Positions 8,747-16,519 of a stretch of 32,040 nt of DNA are shown here, piece after piece (positions within the stretch are counted from its first letter, which is position 1; each line of letters starts with the position of its first letter). The position numbers and the translations under genes were made by a program. The stretch is from Ferruginibacter sp. (GTDB lineage Bacteria > Bacteroidota > Bacteroidia > Chitinophagales > Chitinophagaceae). The notes beneath the pieces were generated by a model. The model saw nothing but the letters and a program-made list of their open reading frames with translations, did no database searches and had not been told where the DNA came from. The DNA lies in NCBI GenBank assembly GCA_025359625.1, contig JANYFT010000221.1:1-32040 (forward strand), given 5' to 3'.

Positions 8747-9835
8747 TTATTGAATGGCAAATTCTAAATTGGCAACTTTTACGTTATTGTCGCCGCTTTT
8801 CATTTTGGTGTTACGTTCTAAAACACGTTTTGCTTTGCGGAGAAAACCACCTAGTTTAGATTTCTTAGGTTCATCGTCTGAAAGTGTAAAACGATCTTCT
8901 TGATTTTGGTCATTGTTATCTGTAAAGGCAGCAGTGTAAATATTATTGTTTGCTTCTGCAGGTTTTGTTTGCAGGTCTTTACCTGTAGGAATATTTGCAT
9001 TAATGTCCTGCATTTGTTGTGTTACGCTGGCAATATCATTTTTGTTACGCTCCTTATTGTTAAGGTTTTCAAAATAAGGCTTGGGCAAATTATTGTCAGG
9101 TTTATTATTAATTTTTTGCTCTGTTGCCAGGGTTTTATCCTCTTTCAAAACAGGTGCCTGTTGTTTGATTCGCAAAGATGGCTGTACTGATTTTTTACTG
9201 ATTGGTTCTGCAGGTATTGGCTGTGTTGCAACGGCAACATTTGTTTCAACAGGCAGTTGTTTTTCCCGGTTATTTTTTATAGTCCCGGAAGGTTTTCCTC
9301 CTTTGTTAACAGCCGTTTCTTTAACAGCCGCTTTGTTACTGGTATTTAAATATACTGCCGTTCCCCAAATACTAAATCCAATAAAAACCGCGGCGGCAGC
9401 CACTCTCCACCAACCAAACGGTATTACTCGATTGTCTTCTTTTTTGTACAGAGATTGTTTGTCTGCAAAAACAATATTGGTATCAGGCGATAATTTTGTT
9501 TGTTGCAATAAATTAAATTCTGTAACAATGCGTTCATCCGCAGCCATTGCTAATTCAAACTCTTTCCTTTGCTTTTTATTCAGCTCGCTATCTATATACA
9601 ATAATAATTTTTCTTCTGTTGCTGCTGAAATTTGTTCGGGCTTAAGCAAGCTGCTTTTAAAGTTAAAAGTAACTTCCTCTGCGTGCACAATACTTTGTTG
9701 AAGCATGCTCAATTCTTTCTGCAGATCTGCATTATCCTTTACAAATAATTCCAGGGTATTTCTTTCTAAAGCAGACAATTCATTGTCTACATACAGTAAA
9801 AAAAACGATTCGTAATTATGCCGGTTAATGTTCAT
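8747..9835 (-). CDS. Membrane-anchored anti-sigma-like protein with duplicated N-terminal domain
   Basis: A 362-residue protein. The ATG at 9835 is preferred to an in-frame TTG three codons upstream. Residues 1-140 are cytoplasmic by prediction, one transmembrane helix lies at about 141-162 (starting GWWRVAAAAVF), and the rest is a periplasmic tail rich in Asn, Lys, Gln and Pro, ending in a basic stretch and NVKVANLEFAIQ. The cytoplasmic part contains two copies of the same unit (see the repeat entry). It sits 61 bp downstream of an ECF sigma gene on the same strand, the classic anti-sigma position, and upstream of an outer-membrane protein gene. No zinc-finger HxxxCxxC motif is visible, so this would be a non-zinc anti-sigma type. 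The assignment rests on context and topology rather than on a recognised domain. Confidence 0.75.
   Translation of the reverse strand: MNINRHNYESFFLLYVDNELSALERNTLELFVKDNADLQKELSMLQQSIVHAEEVTFNFKSSLLKPEQISAATEEKLLLYIDSELNKKQRKEFELAMAADERIVTEFNLLQQTKLSPDTNIVFADKQSLYKKEDNRVIPFGWWRVAAAAVFIGFSIWGTAVYLNTSNKAAVKETAVNKGGKPSGTIKNNREKQLPVETNVAVATQPIPAEPISKKSVQPSLRIKQQAPVLKEDKTLATEQKINNKPDNNLPKPYFENLNNKERNKNDIASVTQQMQDINANIPTGKDLQTKPAEANNNIYTAAFTDNNDQNQEDRFTLSDDEPKKSKLGGFLRKAKRVLERNTKMKSGDNNVKVANLEFAIQ
9497..9805 (-). repeat. Tandem protein-level duplication in the anti-sigma gene
   Basis: Residues 11-48 (9692-9805) and 76-113 (9497-9610) align without gaps at an offset of 65: FLLYVDNEL against LLLYIDSEL near the start, and ELSMLQQS against EFNLLQQT at the end. 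The copies have diverged, so the duplication is visible in the protein rather than in the DNA. Confidence 0.8.
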
Positions 9836-9896
9836 TGTTTTCAATTTTTAATAAAACTCATACACGCAAATTCATCTTTAAAACCTTACCAAATCT

Positions 9897-10382
9897 TTAA
9901 ATCACATTCTCAGGCTTTACAATATATTCCCTTAAAATTAACCTTGCCCGGTGCAAATAAACTTTTACCTGGCTTTCGTTTAATCCAGTAATGTCAGCAA
10001 TTTCCTGGTAACTATACCCTTCATAATCTTTTAGCATTACCAAACTTTTCTGTATATGGTTCAATTTATTCAAGGCTTCATTTAATACTCTTTTGGTATC
10101 ATGTTGTTGCCTGTTGATAACCTTTACGTCTTCCTTAAATTCTTCTCTTAAACTAATGCGTTTGTTTTTTCTGATATGGTCAATCATTTGGTGATAGGCC
10201 ACGGTAAACAAATAACTTTTACACCGGTCATTATCTACCTGCTGCCTGTTGATCCACATCTTTTCAAAAGCGCCCTGTACCACATCCTGTGCGTCTGCAT
10301 CATGCCTCAAATTTTTGAGGATAAAACGGTACACATTATCGGCGTACAGGTTTACACATTGGTTATACTCTCTCTCCGTCAT
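9897..10382 (-). CDS. ECF-type RNA polymerase sigma factor
   Basis: A 161-residue sigma-70 family protein with only regions 2 and 4, which is the ECF layout. Region 2 spans about residues 12-80 (DNVYRFILKNL, DAQDVVQGAFEKMW, SYLFTVAYHQMIDHIRK) and region 4 about 103-155 (LNKLNHIQKSLVMLKDYEG, YSYQEIADITGLNESQVKVYLHRAR), with a clear helix-turn-helix. It directs RNA polymerase to a small regulon, probably including its own operon. It is followed on the same strand by the membrane anti-sigma-like gene and the beta-barrel gene, and preceded by a small exported peptide gene. No target promoter can be assigned from this window. Confidence 0.93.
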   Translation of the reverse strand: MTEREYNQCVNLYADNVYRFILKNLRHDADAQDVVQGAFEKMWINRQQVDNDRCKSYLFTVAYHQMIDHIRKNKRISLREEFKEDVKVINRQQHDTKRVLNEALNKLNHIQKSLVMLKDYEGYSYQEIADITGLNESQVKVYLHRARLILREYIVKPENVI

Positions 10383-10476
10383 AAAGCATTAGGTGCCTGG
10401 TTAATAGATTTGGTTGATTGGTTGCCTGTTTGTTATACGGCTAACCGAAATGAAAAGTTACAAAATAAAAAATTAT

Positions 10477-10665
10477 TTATGCCCTTGTGCGCAACATTGA
10501 TTGTGACATGATACCCCAGGGCGAGAAAAGCTCGTTTTCTTTAAGTTGTTTGCAGCATTTTACCGGCAATGAAGAAGGAATAATTTTATCTGAAGAAAAT
10601 ACCAATAAACTTACCGAGCCTATAGCAAGTGCAATTAATAACATTGCGGATCTTTTTATTAGCAT
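10477..10665 (-). CDS. Small exported or membrane peptide with a Cys-Cys pair
   Basis: A 62-residue open frame with an ATG at 10665. It has an N-terminus of two basic residues (MLIKR) and a hydrophobic stretch SAMLLIALAIGSVSLLVF, then a polar tail with KCCKQ and a hydrophobic/aromatic segment ELFSPWGIMSQSML. This reads as a signal peptide or single anchor with a short periplasmic tail. It lies 94 bp upstream of the sigma gene on the same strand. An imperfect -7 box (TATTTTCG, one mismatch to TAnnTTTG) is at 10690-10697. An overlapping plus-strand frame at 10487-10687 lacks any such organisation. I do not recognise the family; coding status is probable, not certain. Confidence 0.55.
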   Translation of the reverse strand: MLIKRSAMLLIALAIGSVSLLVFSSDKIIPSSLPVKCCKQLKENELFSPWGIMSQSMLRTRA

Positions 10666-10778
10666 ATACGGTTGTTTTGTTCGGTGAAACGAAAATAAAA
10701 GTAAAAAGTTACAGTGCTAAATAATAAATGTTAAACTTTTATTATTTAGTATAGTGACTGGATAATGAATTGCTTACT

Positions 10779-10786
10779 TAATTTTG
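10779..10786 (+). promoter_or_regulatory. Possible -7 promoter element for kbl
   Basis: TAATTTTG matches the Bacteroidota -7 consensus TAnnTTTG, about 100 bp upstream of the kbl ATG. No TTG is seen at the expected -33 distance, so support is weak. The rest of the 10666-10885 gap shows no gene. Confidence 0.35.
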
Positions 10787-10885
10787 CTGAAGCCTTCAAA
10801 ATAAAAAGCAATAAATCCATCAGAAAGTATTTATACAATGCTTTTTGAGAAACCAATTTTATCAGGCCTTCTAAAATAAACATAT

Positions 10886-12082
10886 ATGAACCAGGATTTT
10901 GTGCAAAGAATTGCTACCGAACTTTCAGCTATTGAAAGTGCGGGCCTAACAAAAAAAGAACGCATCATCACCAGCGAACAGGGCGCTGAAATTATAGTGA
11001 ACGGTAAAACGGTTTTAAACTTTTGCGCCAATAATTACCTCGGTCTTTCGGCTAATCCAAAAGTGACCGCTGCAGCCAAAAAATATATTGACTCCCATGG
11101 CTTTGGTATGAGCAGTGTACGTTTTATTTGCGGCACACAGAACATCCATAAGGAATTGGAAGCGAAGATTGCCGGTTTTTTAGGTACGGAAGATACCATT
11201 TTATATGCTGCTGCTTTTGACGCCAACGGCGGTGTGTTTGAACCTTTATTTGGTGAAGAAGATGCCATCATCAGCGATTCATTGAACCATGCTTCTATCA
11301 TTGATGGCGTGCGTTTGTGTAAGGCACAGCGTTACCGGTATGAGCACAACAATATGGCCGACCTGGAAATAAAACTAAAAGAAAGCGCCTATTTGCGCAG
11401 CCGGGTAATTGTTACGGACGGCTCTTTTAGTATGGATGGCACCATAGCACAATTAGATAAGATTTGCGACCTCGCTGATCAATATAATGCCATTGTAATG
11501 ATTGATGAATGCCACAGCAGCGGTTTTCTTGGTAAGACCGGGAGGGGCACACACGAATACCGTGGGGTAATGGGGCGGATAGATATCATTACCGGTACAT
11601 TGGGCAAAGCCCTTGGAGGGGCCAGTGGCGGATTTACAAGCGGCCGAAAAGAAATTATTGAAATGTTGCGCCAGCGAAGCCGCCCTTATTTATTTAGTAA
11701 TACACTGGCCCCAAGTATTGTTGGCGCATCCATTGCCGTACTTGATCTGCTTAGCGAAACAACGGAGTTAAGGGATAAATTAGCTTACAATACCCACTAC
11801 TTCAGAACAAAAATGACGCTGGCTGGCTTTGATATCAAGCCCGGCGAACATCCAATTGTACCCATTATGTTATACGATGCGGTGGTGGCACAAAACTTTG
11901 CCGCCCACTTGCTGGAAGAAGGTATCTATGTGATTGGGTTTTTCTTTCCCGTGGTGGCCAAAGGGCAGGCACGGATAAGGGTGCAGTTAAGTGCAGCCCA
12001 TGAGCAACAACATTTGGATAAAGCTATTGCAGCCTTTACAAAAGTGGGTAAAGTGTTGGGAGTGTTAGCTTCAACGCTTTAG
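10886..12082 (+). CDS. kbl: Glycine C-acetyltransferase (2-amino-3-ketobutyrate CoA ligase)
   Basis: A PLP enzyme of the alpha-oxoamine synthase family that interconverts glycine plus acetyl-CoA and 2-amino-3-oxobutyrate in threonine breakdown. At 398 residues it has the length of E. coli Kbl and shares long identical stretches: FGMSSVRFICGTQ, SDSLNHASIIDGVRLCKA, GRIDIITGTLGKALGGASGG and RQRSRPYLFSNTLAP. The PLP Lys is residue 241 in GTLGKALGG. The RFICGTQ and SRPYLFSN segments separate it from 8-amino-7-oxononanoate synthase and serine palmitoyltransferase, its nearest alternatives. The partner threonine dehydrogenase (tdh) is not in the window. The lutB-type gene follows after 47 bp on the same strand. 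Confidence 0.95.
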   Translation: MNQDFVQRIATELSAIESAGLTKKERIITSEQGAEIIVNGKTVLNFCANNYLGLSANPKVTAAAKKYIDSHGFGMSSVRFICGTQNIHKELEAKIAGFLGTEDTILYAAAFDANGGVFEPLFGEEDAIISDSLNHASIIDGVRLCKAQRYRYEHNNMADLEIKLKESAYLRSRVIVTDGSFSMDGTIAQLDKICDLADQYNAIVMIDECHSSGFLGKTGRGTHEYRGVMGRIDIITGTLGKALGGASGGFTSGRKEIIEMLRQRSRPYLFSNTLAPSIVGASIAVLDLLSETTELRDKLAYNTHYFRTKMTLAGFDIKPGEHPIVPIMLYDAVVAQNFAAHLLEEGIYVIGFFFPVVAKGQARIRVQLSAAHEQQHLDKAIAAFTKVGKVLGVLASTL

Positions 12083-12129
12083 GAATGATGTTTTAAAACT
12101 CATTTTTGGGTAGTTATATAAAATAAACC

Positions 12130-13506
12130 ATGTCAGAAAACGCACAAACCTTTATTGCCAAAAGCACCATTAAAGCAGCAGACCTGGAGCACCGGCGAAA
12201 AATTAATTTTAATATTGGCAGGTACAATGCTGTGGTGCCAAAAGGCAAAGAACAATTTGCAGATGTAACCATGGCTAAAGAACTGGCTAAAAATATTAAA
12301 TGGCTTGCCATTGAAACACTCGATCAGCAATTGGAGACATTTGAGTTGAATTTTACAAAACGTGGTGGCAAAGTTATTTGGGTAGAAGATACCCAACAGG
12401 CCATTGATGCAATACTCAACATTTGCGAAGCAAAAAATTGCAAAATACTGGTCAAAAGCAAGAGCATGGCCACCGAAGAAATTCACCTGAATGATGCACT
12501 GCAAAAAAATGGTATTGAAAGTGTAGAAACAGATTTGGGCGAATACATTCAACAGTTGGATGGCGAACCGCCTTACCATATTGTAACGCCGGCCATGCAC
12601 AAAAGCAAGGAAGATGTGGCCAGGCTGTTTAATAAAAAATTAGGTACGCCGGTAAATTATACCCCCGAGCAACTAACGCAGGTAGCCAGAAAAATTTTAC
12701 GTGAAAAATATACACAGGCAGAAGTAGGCGTTACTGGCGCCAACTTTATCATCAGCGATATTGGCGGGATAGCCGTTACGGAAAACGAAGGCAATGCAAG
12801 GTTAAGTTGCGCCTTCCCTAAAACGCATATTGTTATTGTTGGCATAGAAAAAGTGATCCCCTCCATGACAGACCTGGCCTTGTTTTGGCCATTACTTTCT
12901 ACTTTTGGTACCGGGCAAAAAATTACAGTGTACAATACTATTATCACAGGGCCAAAGCAACCTAATGAAACTGACGGACCGGAAGAAATGTATGTGATTT
13001 TATTGGACAATGGCAGAACAAATATTTTAAAAAACCCTGCACAACGGCAAAGTTTATATTGCATCAGATGCGGTGCCTGTTTAAATGTTTGCCCAGTCTA
13101 TAAAAACATTGGCGGACATGCTTACGGTGCAACTTACAGCGGACCAATTGGAAGTGTGATTACGCCCAACCTGCAGGGCATGAAGGATTTTAAACATTTA
13201 AGTTTTGCATCTTCCCTTTGCGGTGCCTGCACAGAAGTGTGCCCTGTAAAAATAAACCTTCATGAATTATTACTAGAAAACCGGCGGGAATCTGTTGAGG
13301 ATGGGCTTACAACTTTGAGTGAAAAAATAGCCTGGAAAATTTGGAAAATAGCCAGCCTTAAAAGAGGTTTGATGAATATGGGCAATGGGGATATAAAAAA
13401 CAAAGTAGTAAACAGTTTGTTTAAAGGATGGGCCAAACATCGCAGCAGCCTTGATTTTTGCCAAAAGACATTTAATGAAATGTGGAAGGAACGTCAAAGC
13501 AAGTAA
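12130..13506 (+). CDS. lutB: LutB-type lactate utilisation iron-sulfur protein
   Basis: A 458-residue protein of the LutB/YkgF family: an N-terminal LUD domain (to about residue 290) followed by a ferredoxin-like part. The first cluster motif is CIRCGACLNVCP with Cys 311, 314, 317 and 321. The second is CGACTEVCP with Cys 364, 367 and 371; the residue where a fourth Cys would stand is Ser361, as I recall for this family (SSLCGAC). In Bacillus, LutB works with LutA and LutC to oxidise L-lactate to pyruvate. Neither partner is present here, so the exact role is uncertain. The context is amino-acid catabolism (kbl upstream). The start ATG at 12130 has no strong Shine-Dalgarno. Confidence 0.88.
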   Translation: MSENAQTFIAKSTIKAADLEHRRKINFNIGRYNAVVPKGKEQFADVTMAKELAKNIKWLAIETLDQQLETFELNFTKRGGKVIWVEDTQQAIDAILNICEAKNCKILVKSKSMATEEIHLNDALQKNGIESVETDLGEYIQQLDGEPPYHIVTPAMHKSKEDVARLFNKKLGTPVNYTPEQLTQVARKILREKYTQAEVGVTGANFIISDIGGIAVTENEGNARLSCAFPKTHIVIVGIEKVIPSMTDLALFWPLLSTFGTGQKITVYNTIITGPKQPNETDGPEEMYVILLDNGRTNILKNPAQRQSLYCIRCGACLNVCPVYKNIGGHAYGATYSGPIGSVITPNLQGMKDFKHLSFASSLCGACTEVCPVKINLHELLLENRRESVEDGLTTLSEKIAWKIWKIASLKRGLMNMGNGDIKNKVVNSLFKGWAKHRSSLDFCQKTFNEMWKERQSK

Positions 13507-13514
13507 TTTTTTAG

Positions 13515-13522
13515 TATATTTG
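13515..13522 (+). promoter_or_regulatory. -7 promoter element abutting the first Uma2 gene
   Basis: TATATTTG is a full match to TAnnTTTG and ends 5 nt before the GTG start at 13528, so transcription would begin at or next to the start codon. No TTG at the -33 distance is visible. Confidence 0.45.
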
Positions 13523-13527
13523 ATTAC

Positions 13528-14079
13528 GTGAAAAAAGCATTAGAACATAGAAAATTTGAGACCATAGAGGAGTACTTTGCTTATGAAGAAAAAAGTGAAG
13601 TAAGGCATGAATATTATTTTGAAAATTTAATTGAAATGGCAGGTGCATCATTTTTGCATAATCTAATCAGCGGAAATTTATTTTTTATTCTGAAAATGTT
13701 ATTGAAAGATAAAAGTGAACGGGTTTTTATGGAAGGCTTCAAAGCCTTTATTAAAGAAGAGAACATTTTTTTCTATCCGGATGTGATGGTTGCTTTACCT
13801 GAGCAACATGAATATTATTCCACTCAACCGGTTCTTATTGCCGAAGTATTAAGTGAAAGCACCCGAAAATTTGATATGGTTGATAAATTTATTCAGTACC
13901 AAAAATTGGATACTTTGCAATATTACTTATTGGTAGAGCCCGAAAAACAAATGGTCATCATGTATCAAAAAACAACCGATTCAGACTGGCAGGGATTAAC
14001 CTATAATAATCTTTCAGATGTTGTTGAACTGCCGAAACTCAATATCAGTATCGCATTGAAAGATATTTACCAGGCTTGA
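13528..14079 (+). CDS. Uma2 family (DUF820) restriction-endonuclease-fold protein
   Basis: A 183-residue protein starting at a GTG (13528); the next in-frame Met is 36 codons in and would cut the conserved N-terminus. It shows the Uma2 pattern: YPDVMV with Asp85, LIAEVLSEST with Glu106, then FDMVDKFIQYQKL with Asp116 and Lys120, and YYLLVEPE. The fold is that of PD-(D/E)xK nucleases. The biological role of Uma2 proteins is not established; they are numerous in cyanobacteria and Bacteroidota. Its TGA stop overlaps the ATG of the deacetylase-like gene by one base (TGATG), which suggests translational coupling. A second, clearly different Uma2 gene lies at 21425-22021. Confidence 0.88.
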   Translation: MKKALEHRKFETIEEYFAYEEKSEVRHEYYFENLIEMAGASFLHNLISGNLFFILKMLLKDKSERVFMEGFKAFIKEENIFFYPDVMVALPEQHEYYSTQPVLIAEVLSESTRKFDMVDKFIQYQKLDTLQYYLLVEPEKQMVIMYQKTTDSDWQGLTYNNLSDVVELPKLNISIALKDIYQA

Positions 14080-15380
14080 TGAAGCTACTTTTATACTCCC
14101 AAACAAATACCCCTCGTTTACAGTACACCTGTCATTTTATTTTTAAAGAATTGATGGGAATTGAGTTTAATGTAACCAATGATGCAGAAGAATTTAAAAA
14201 CTATGATGGTGTAAAAATAAATTACAGCAACCATTCTGTTTGCGAAAAGGAATTCCGTGTTTCACCTGTTGATTTATTATTTCAACAAAACATAACGCCG
14301 CAAATAATTGATTGTTTTGAGATAAATAATTATAAAGCATTTTTTAAAACAGCCAACGCTAATCTTGTCTTTGATATTTTTGCGGCTTCTTTTTATTTGC
14401 TTAGCCGTTACGAAGAATACCTGCCACACCAAAAAGATATGTATGGCAGATATGCACATGAAAATTCACTGGCTTTTAAAGAAGGCTTTTTACAATTGCC
14501 GTTGATAAATATTTGGTTGAAAGATCTGGTGGCAGCAATACAAAATAAATTTTCATCATTCATTATTCAAGATTCGTCATTCACCTTTATACCAACTTAT
14601 GATATTGACATTGCGTATTCTTACAACCACAAAGGACTGCTAAGAAATGCAGGCGGTTTTTTAAAATCACCGTCTTTTGAAAGGATAAGGGTTTTATGCG
14701 GTTGGCAAAAAGATCCTTTTGATACTTATGACTGGCTGAATATCCTGCATGAAAAATTTCAATTAAAACCCATTTATTTTTTTTTAGCAGCAGCAGAAAA
14801 TGGCGTGTACGATAAAAATATTTTGCCAGCCAATAAGGCCATGTTGCAACTTGTAAAAAATCATGCAAAAAAATATAGTATTGGCATTCATCCTTCGTGG
14901 CAAAGTGGGGATGAGGATGCTTTGCTGAAAAAAGAAAAACAGCAATTAGAGGCGATGAGTAAAAGAGCTATTACAACTTCCCGCCAACACTATATCCGTT
15001 TTAATTTACCAAAGGGTTACAGAAGGCTTTTAGAAGCTGGCATTACAGATGACTATAGTATGGGATATGGCAGCATCAATGGTTTCAGGGCTTCGGTGGC
15101 TGCTACTTTTAATTGGTACGATCTTGAGAAGGAAGAAGAAACTGGTTTGCGCCTCCATCCATTTTGTTTCATGGAAGCCAACTCTTTTTATGAACAAAAA
15201 CTTACTGCAGCCGGGGCTTTTGAGGAACTGATGCAGTATTATACTATTTGTAAAGAAGTGAACGGAACATTAATTACCATCTGGCATAACAATATGCTGG
15301 GACCGGACAAATTATATAAGGGCTGGGGTGAAATGTATAAACGCTTTTTAAATAAAATTATGCAGCTTGCCATTGAATGA
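14079..15380 (+). CDS. Polysaccharide deacetylase-like (NodB-fold) protein
   Basis: A 433-residue protein with its ATG at 14079 inside the Uma2 stop. It belongs to a Bacteroidota family annotated as polysaccharide deacetylase. The N-terminal third is a separate domain (SFYLLSRYEEYLPHQKDMYGR), followed by a NodB-like part with the metal-binding TYDIDIAYSY, IGIHPSWQS, and the characteristic FNLPKGYRRLLEAGI and MGYGSINGFRAS. A late His lies in ITIWHNNMLG. No signal peptide is seen, so it is probably cytoplasmic. Substrate unknown; a role in cell-surface glycan metabolism is inference from the fold only. The 172-bp gap to the converging EamA gene holds no gene and only a weak CCGG/CCGG inverted repeat. 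Confidence 0.82.
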   Translation: MKLLLYSQTNTPRLQYTCHFIFKELMGIEFNVTNDAEEFKNYDGVKINYSNHSVCEKEFRVSPVDLLFQQNITPQIIDCFEINNYKAFFKTANANLVFDIFAASFYLLSRYEEYLPHQKDMYGRYAHENSLAFKEGFLQLPLINIWLKDLVAAIQNKFSSFIIQDSSFTFIPTYDIDIAYSYNHKGLLRNAGGFLKSPSFERIRVLCGWQKDPFDTYDWLNILHEKFQLKPIYFFLAAAENGVYDKNILPANKAMLQLVKNHAKKYSIGIHPSWQSGDEDALLKKEKQQLEAMSKRAITTSRQHYIRFNLPKGYRRLLEAGITDDYSMGYGSINGFRASVAATFNWYDLEKEEETGLRLHPFCFMEANSFYEQKLTAAGAFEELMQYYTICKEVNGTLITIWHNNMLGPDKLYKGWGEMYKRFLNKIMQLAIE

Positions 15381-15552
15381 ACCTGCATTTTGAAGTTGGA
15401 TTAAACACACTTTATTGAGAGGGCAATAGCAATCAGAAAGCTGAAGTTCCAAAAAGGTATGCAGTAAAAGTGGGCGATGCAAGGATGATCCACATTGCTT
15501 CTTAGCCCGGACAAAAATTAATGGTTGTTATTTGCCGGAGTTTATTTTTGTT

Positions 15553-16482
15553 TTACAACAACTTTTTTCTAAAACTATCATTGACCAGGTAAACCCCAAA
15601 AATAGTTACTGCACCGCCGATAGCCACGTACATATTTAATTTTTCATGAAAAATTACAGCTCCCAGCAAAACCGCCACCACGGGATTTACATAAGCGTAT
15701 ATGGATGCCTGTGACGTTGGTAACCGTTGCAGCATATACACGTACGCAATAACAGTTAATACAGACCCAACCATTACCAAGTAGCTTATCGCCAACCAGC
15801 CATTTACAGGGATGTTGCTTATATTAATCATATCGCCGGTAGTGTAGGTAACCCCCAATAAGGCGATAGCTGAAATGATCATTTGCAACCCCATACTAAA
15901 ATACGGGTTAAAATTAGCTGCATGTTTTTTGGTGTACAAGCCACCAAATGCCCATGAAATACTTGCAGCTAAAGACAAAAAAATGCCGAAGCGAAAATCG
16001 GCGATCAGAAAATCTCTTAAGTGATCGTAAAAAATAATGCAAACACCACTGAACCCAAGAAGGAGGCCTGTCATGGCTTTTAGGGGAAGGCGATGACCTT
16101 CAAACATGGTGATGATAACAATCCATAATGGAACAATGGCAGCGATGATAGCGCCGAGGCCACTTGAAATATATTTTACACCCCAGGTACTGAGTGTATT
16201 GGTCAACATAAAATTGAGGGCACTTAATACCAAAATAGTCAGCCATTGTTTTCCTTTTGGCCATGGATGTTTTGTATACCCGAAATACAGGAGGTACAAA
16301 CAGCCTCCCAACAATTGCCGGATGGAACACATCTGTATAGCCGGGATATATTTAACCCCTTGTTTGGAAGCGATCCAGGTGGTGCCCCAAAAAAAACATA
16401 CCCATATCAATGCCAGTATGGGCTTACCTCCGGGCCTGTTAAAAGGTGTTTTAGCGATGATATTATTGGCGAATTCTTTCAT
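15553..16482 (-). CDS. EamA (DMT) family inner-membrane transporter
   Basis: A 309-residue protein with about ten transmembrane helices and two EamA repeats. The first begins after the short N-terminus with ALIWVCFFWGTTWIASKQG, and the second begins near FRFGIFLSLAASISWAFGG, each with the typical W-G signature. The end YVNPVVAVLLGAVIFHEKL matches the conserved last helices of drug/metabolite exporters. Family members export amino acids or other metabolites, and the substrate cannot be read from sequence. The start ATG at 16482 is 37 bp downstream of the purH stop on the same strand, so it is probably co-transcribed with purH. No promoter box was seen in between. Confidence 0.92.
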   Translation of the reverse strand: MKEFANNIIAKTPFNRPGGKPILALIWVCFFWGTTWIASKQGVKYIPAIQMCSIRQLLGGCLYLLYFGYTKHPWPKGKQWLTILVLSALNFMLTNTLSTWGVKYISSGLGAIIAAIVPLWIVIITMFEGHRLPLKAMTGLLLGFSGVCIIFYDHLRDFLIADFRFGIFLSLAASISWAFGGLYTKKHAANFNPYFSMGLQMIISAIALLGVTYTTGDMINISNIPVNGWLAISYLVMVGSVLTVIAYVYMLQRLPTSQASIYAYVNPVVAVLLGAVIFHEKLNMYVAIGGAVTIFGVYLVNDSFRKKLL

Positions 16483-16519
16483 TGGCCGCCTTATCTGTTT
16501 AGTATAAAGGCTATAAGCG

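Noticed and set aside
9081-9701. Long plus-strand open frame (206 codons) opposite the anti-sigma gene
   Set aside because: It lies wholly antisense to a gene with a clear topology and operon position; its own translation has no domain or signal organisation.
10487-10687. Plus-strand 66-codon frame opposite the small Cys-Cys peptide
   Set aside because: No signal peptide or recognisable pattern, while the minus-strand frame shows a basic start, hydrophobic helix and operon position.
15509-15536. CCGG ... CCGG inverted repeat after the deacetylase-like gene
   Set aside because: Only four base pairs with a long loop; not enough for a terminator despite the T-rich DNA behind it.
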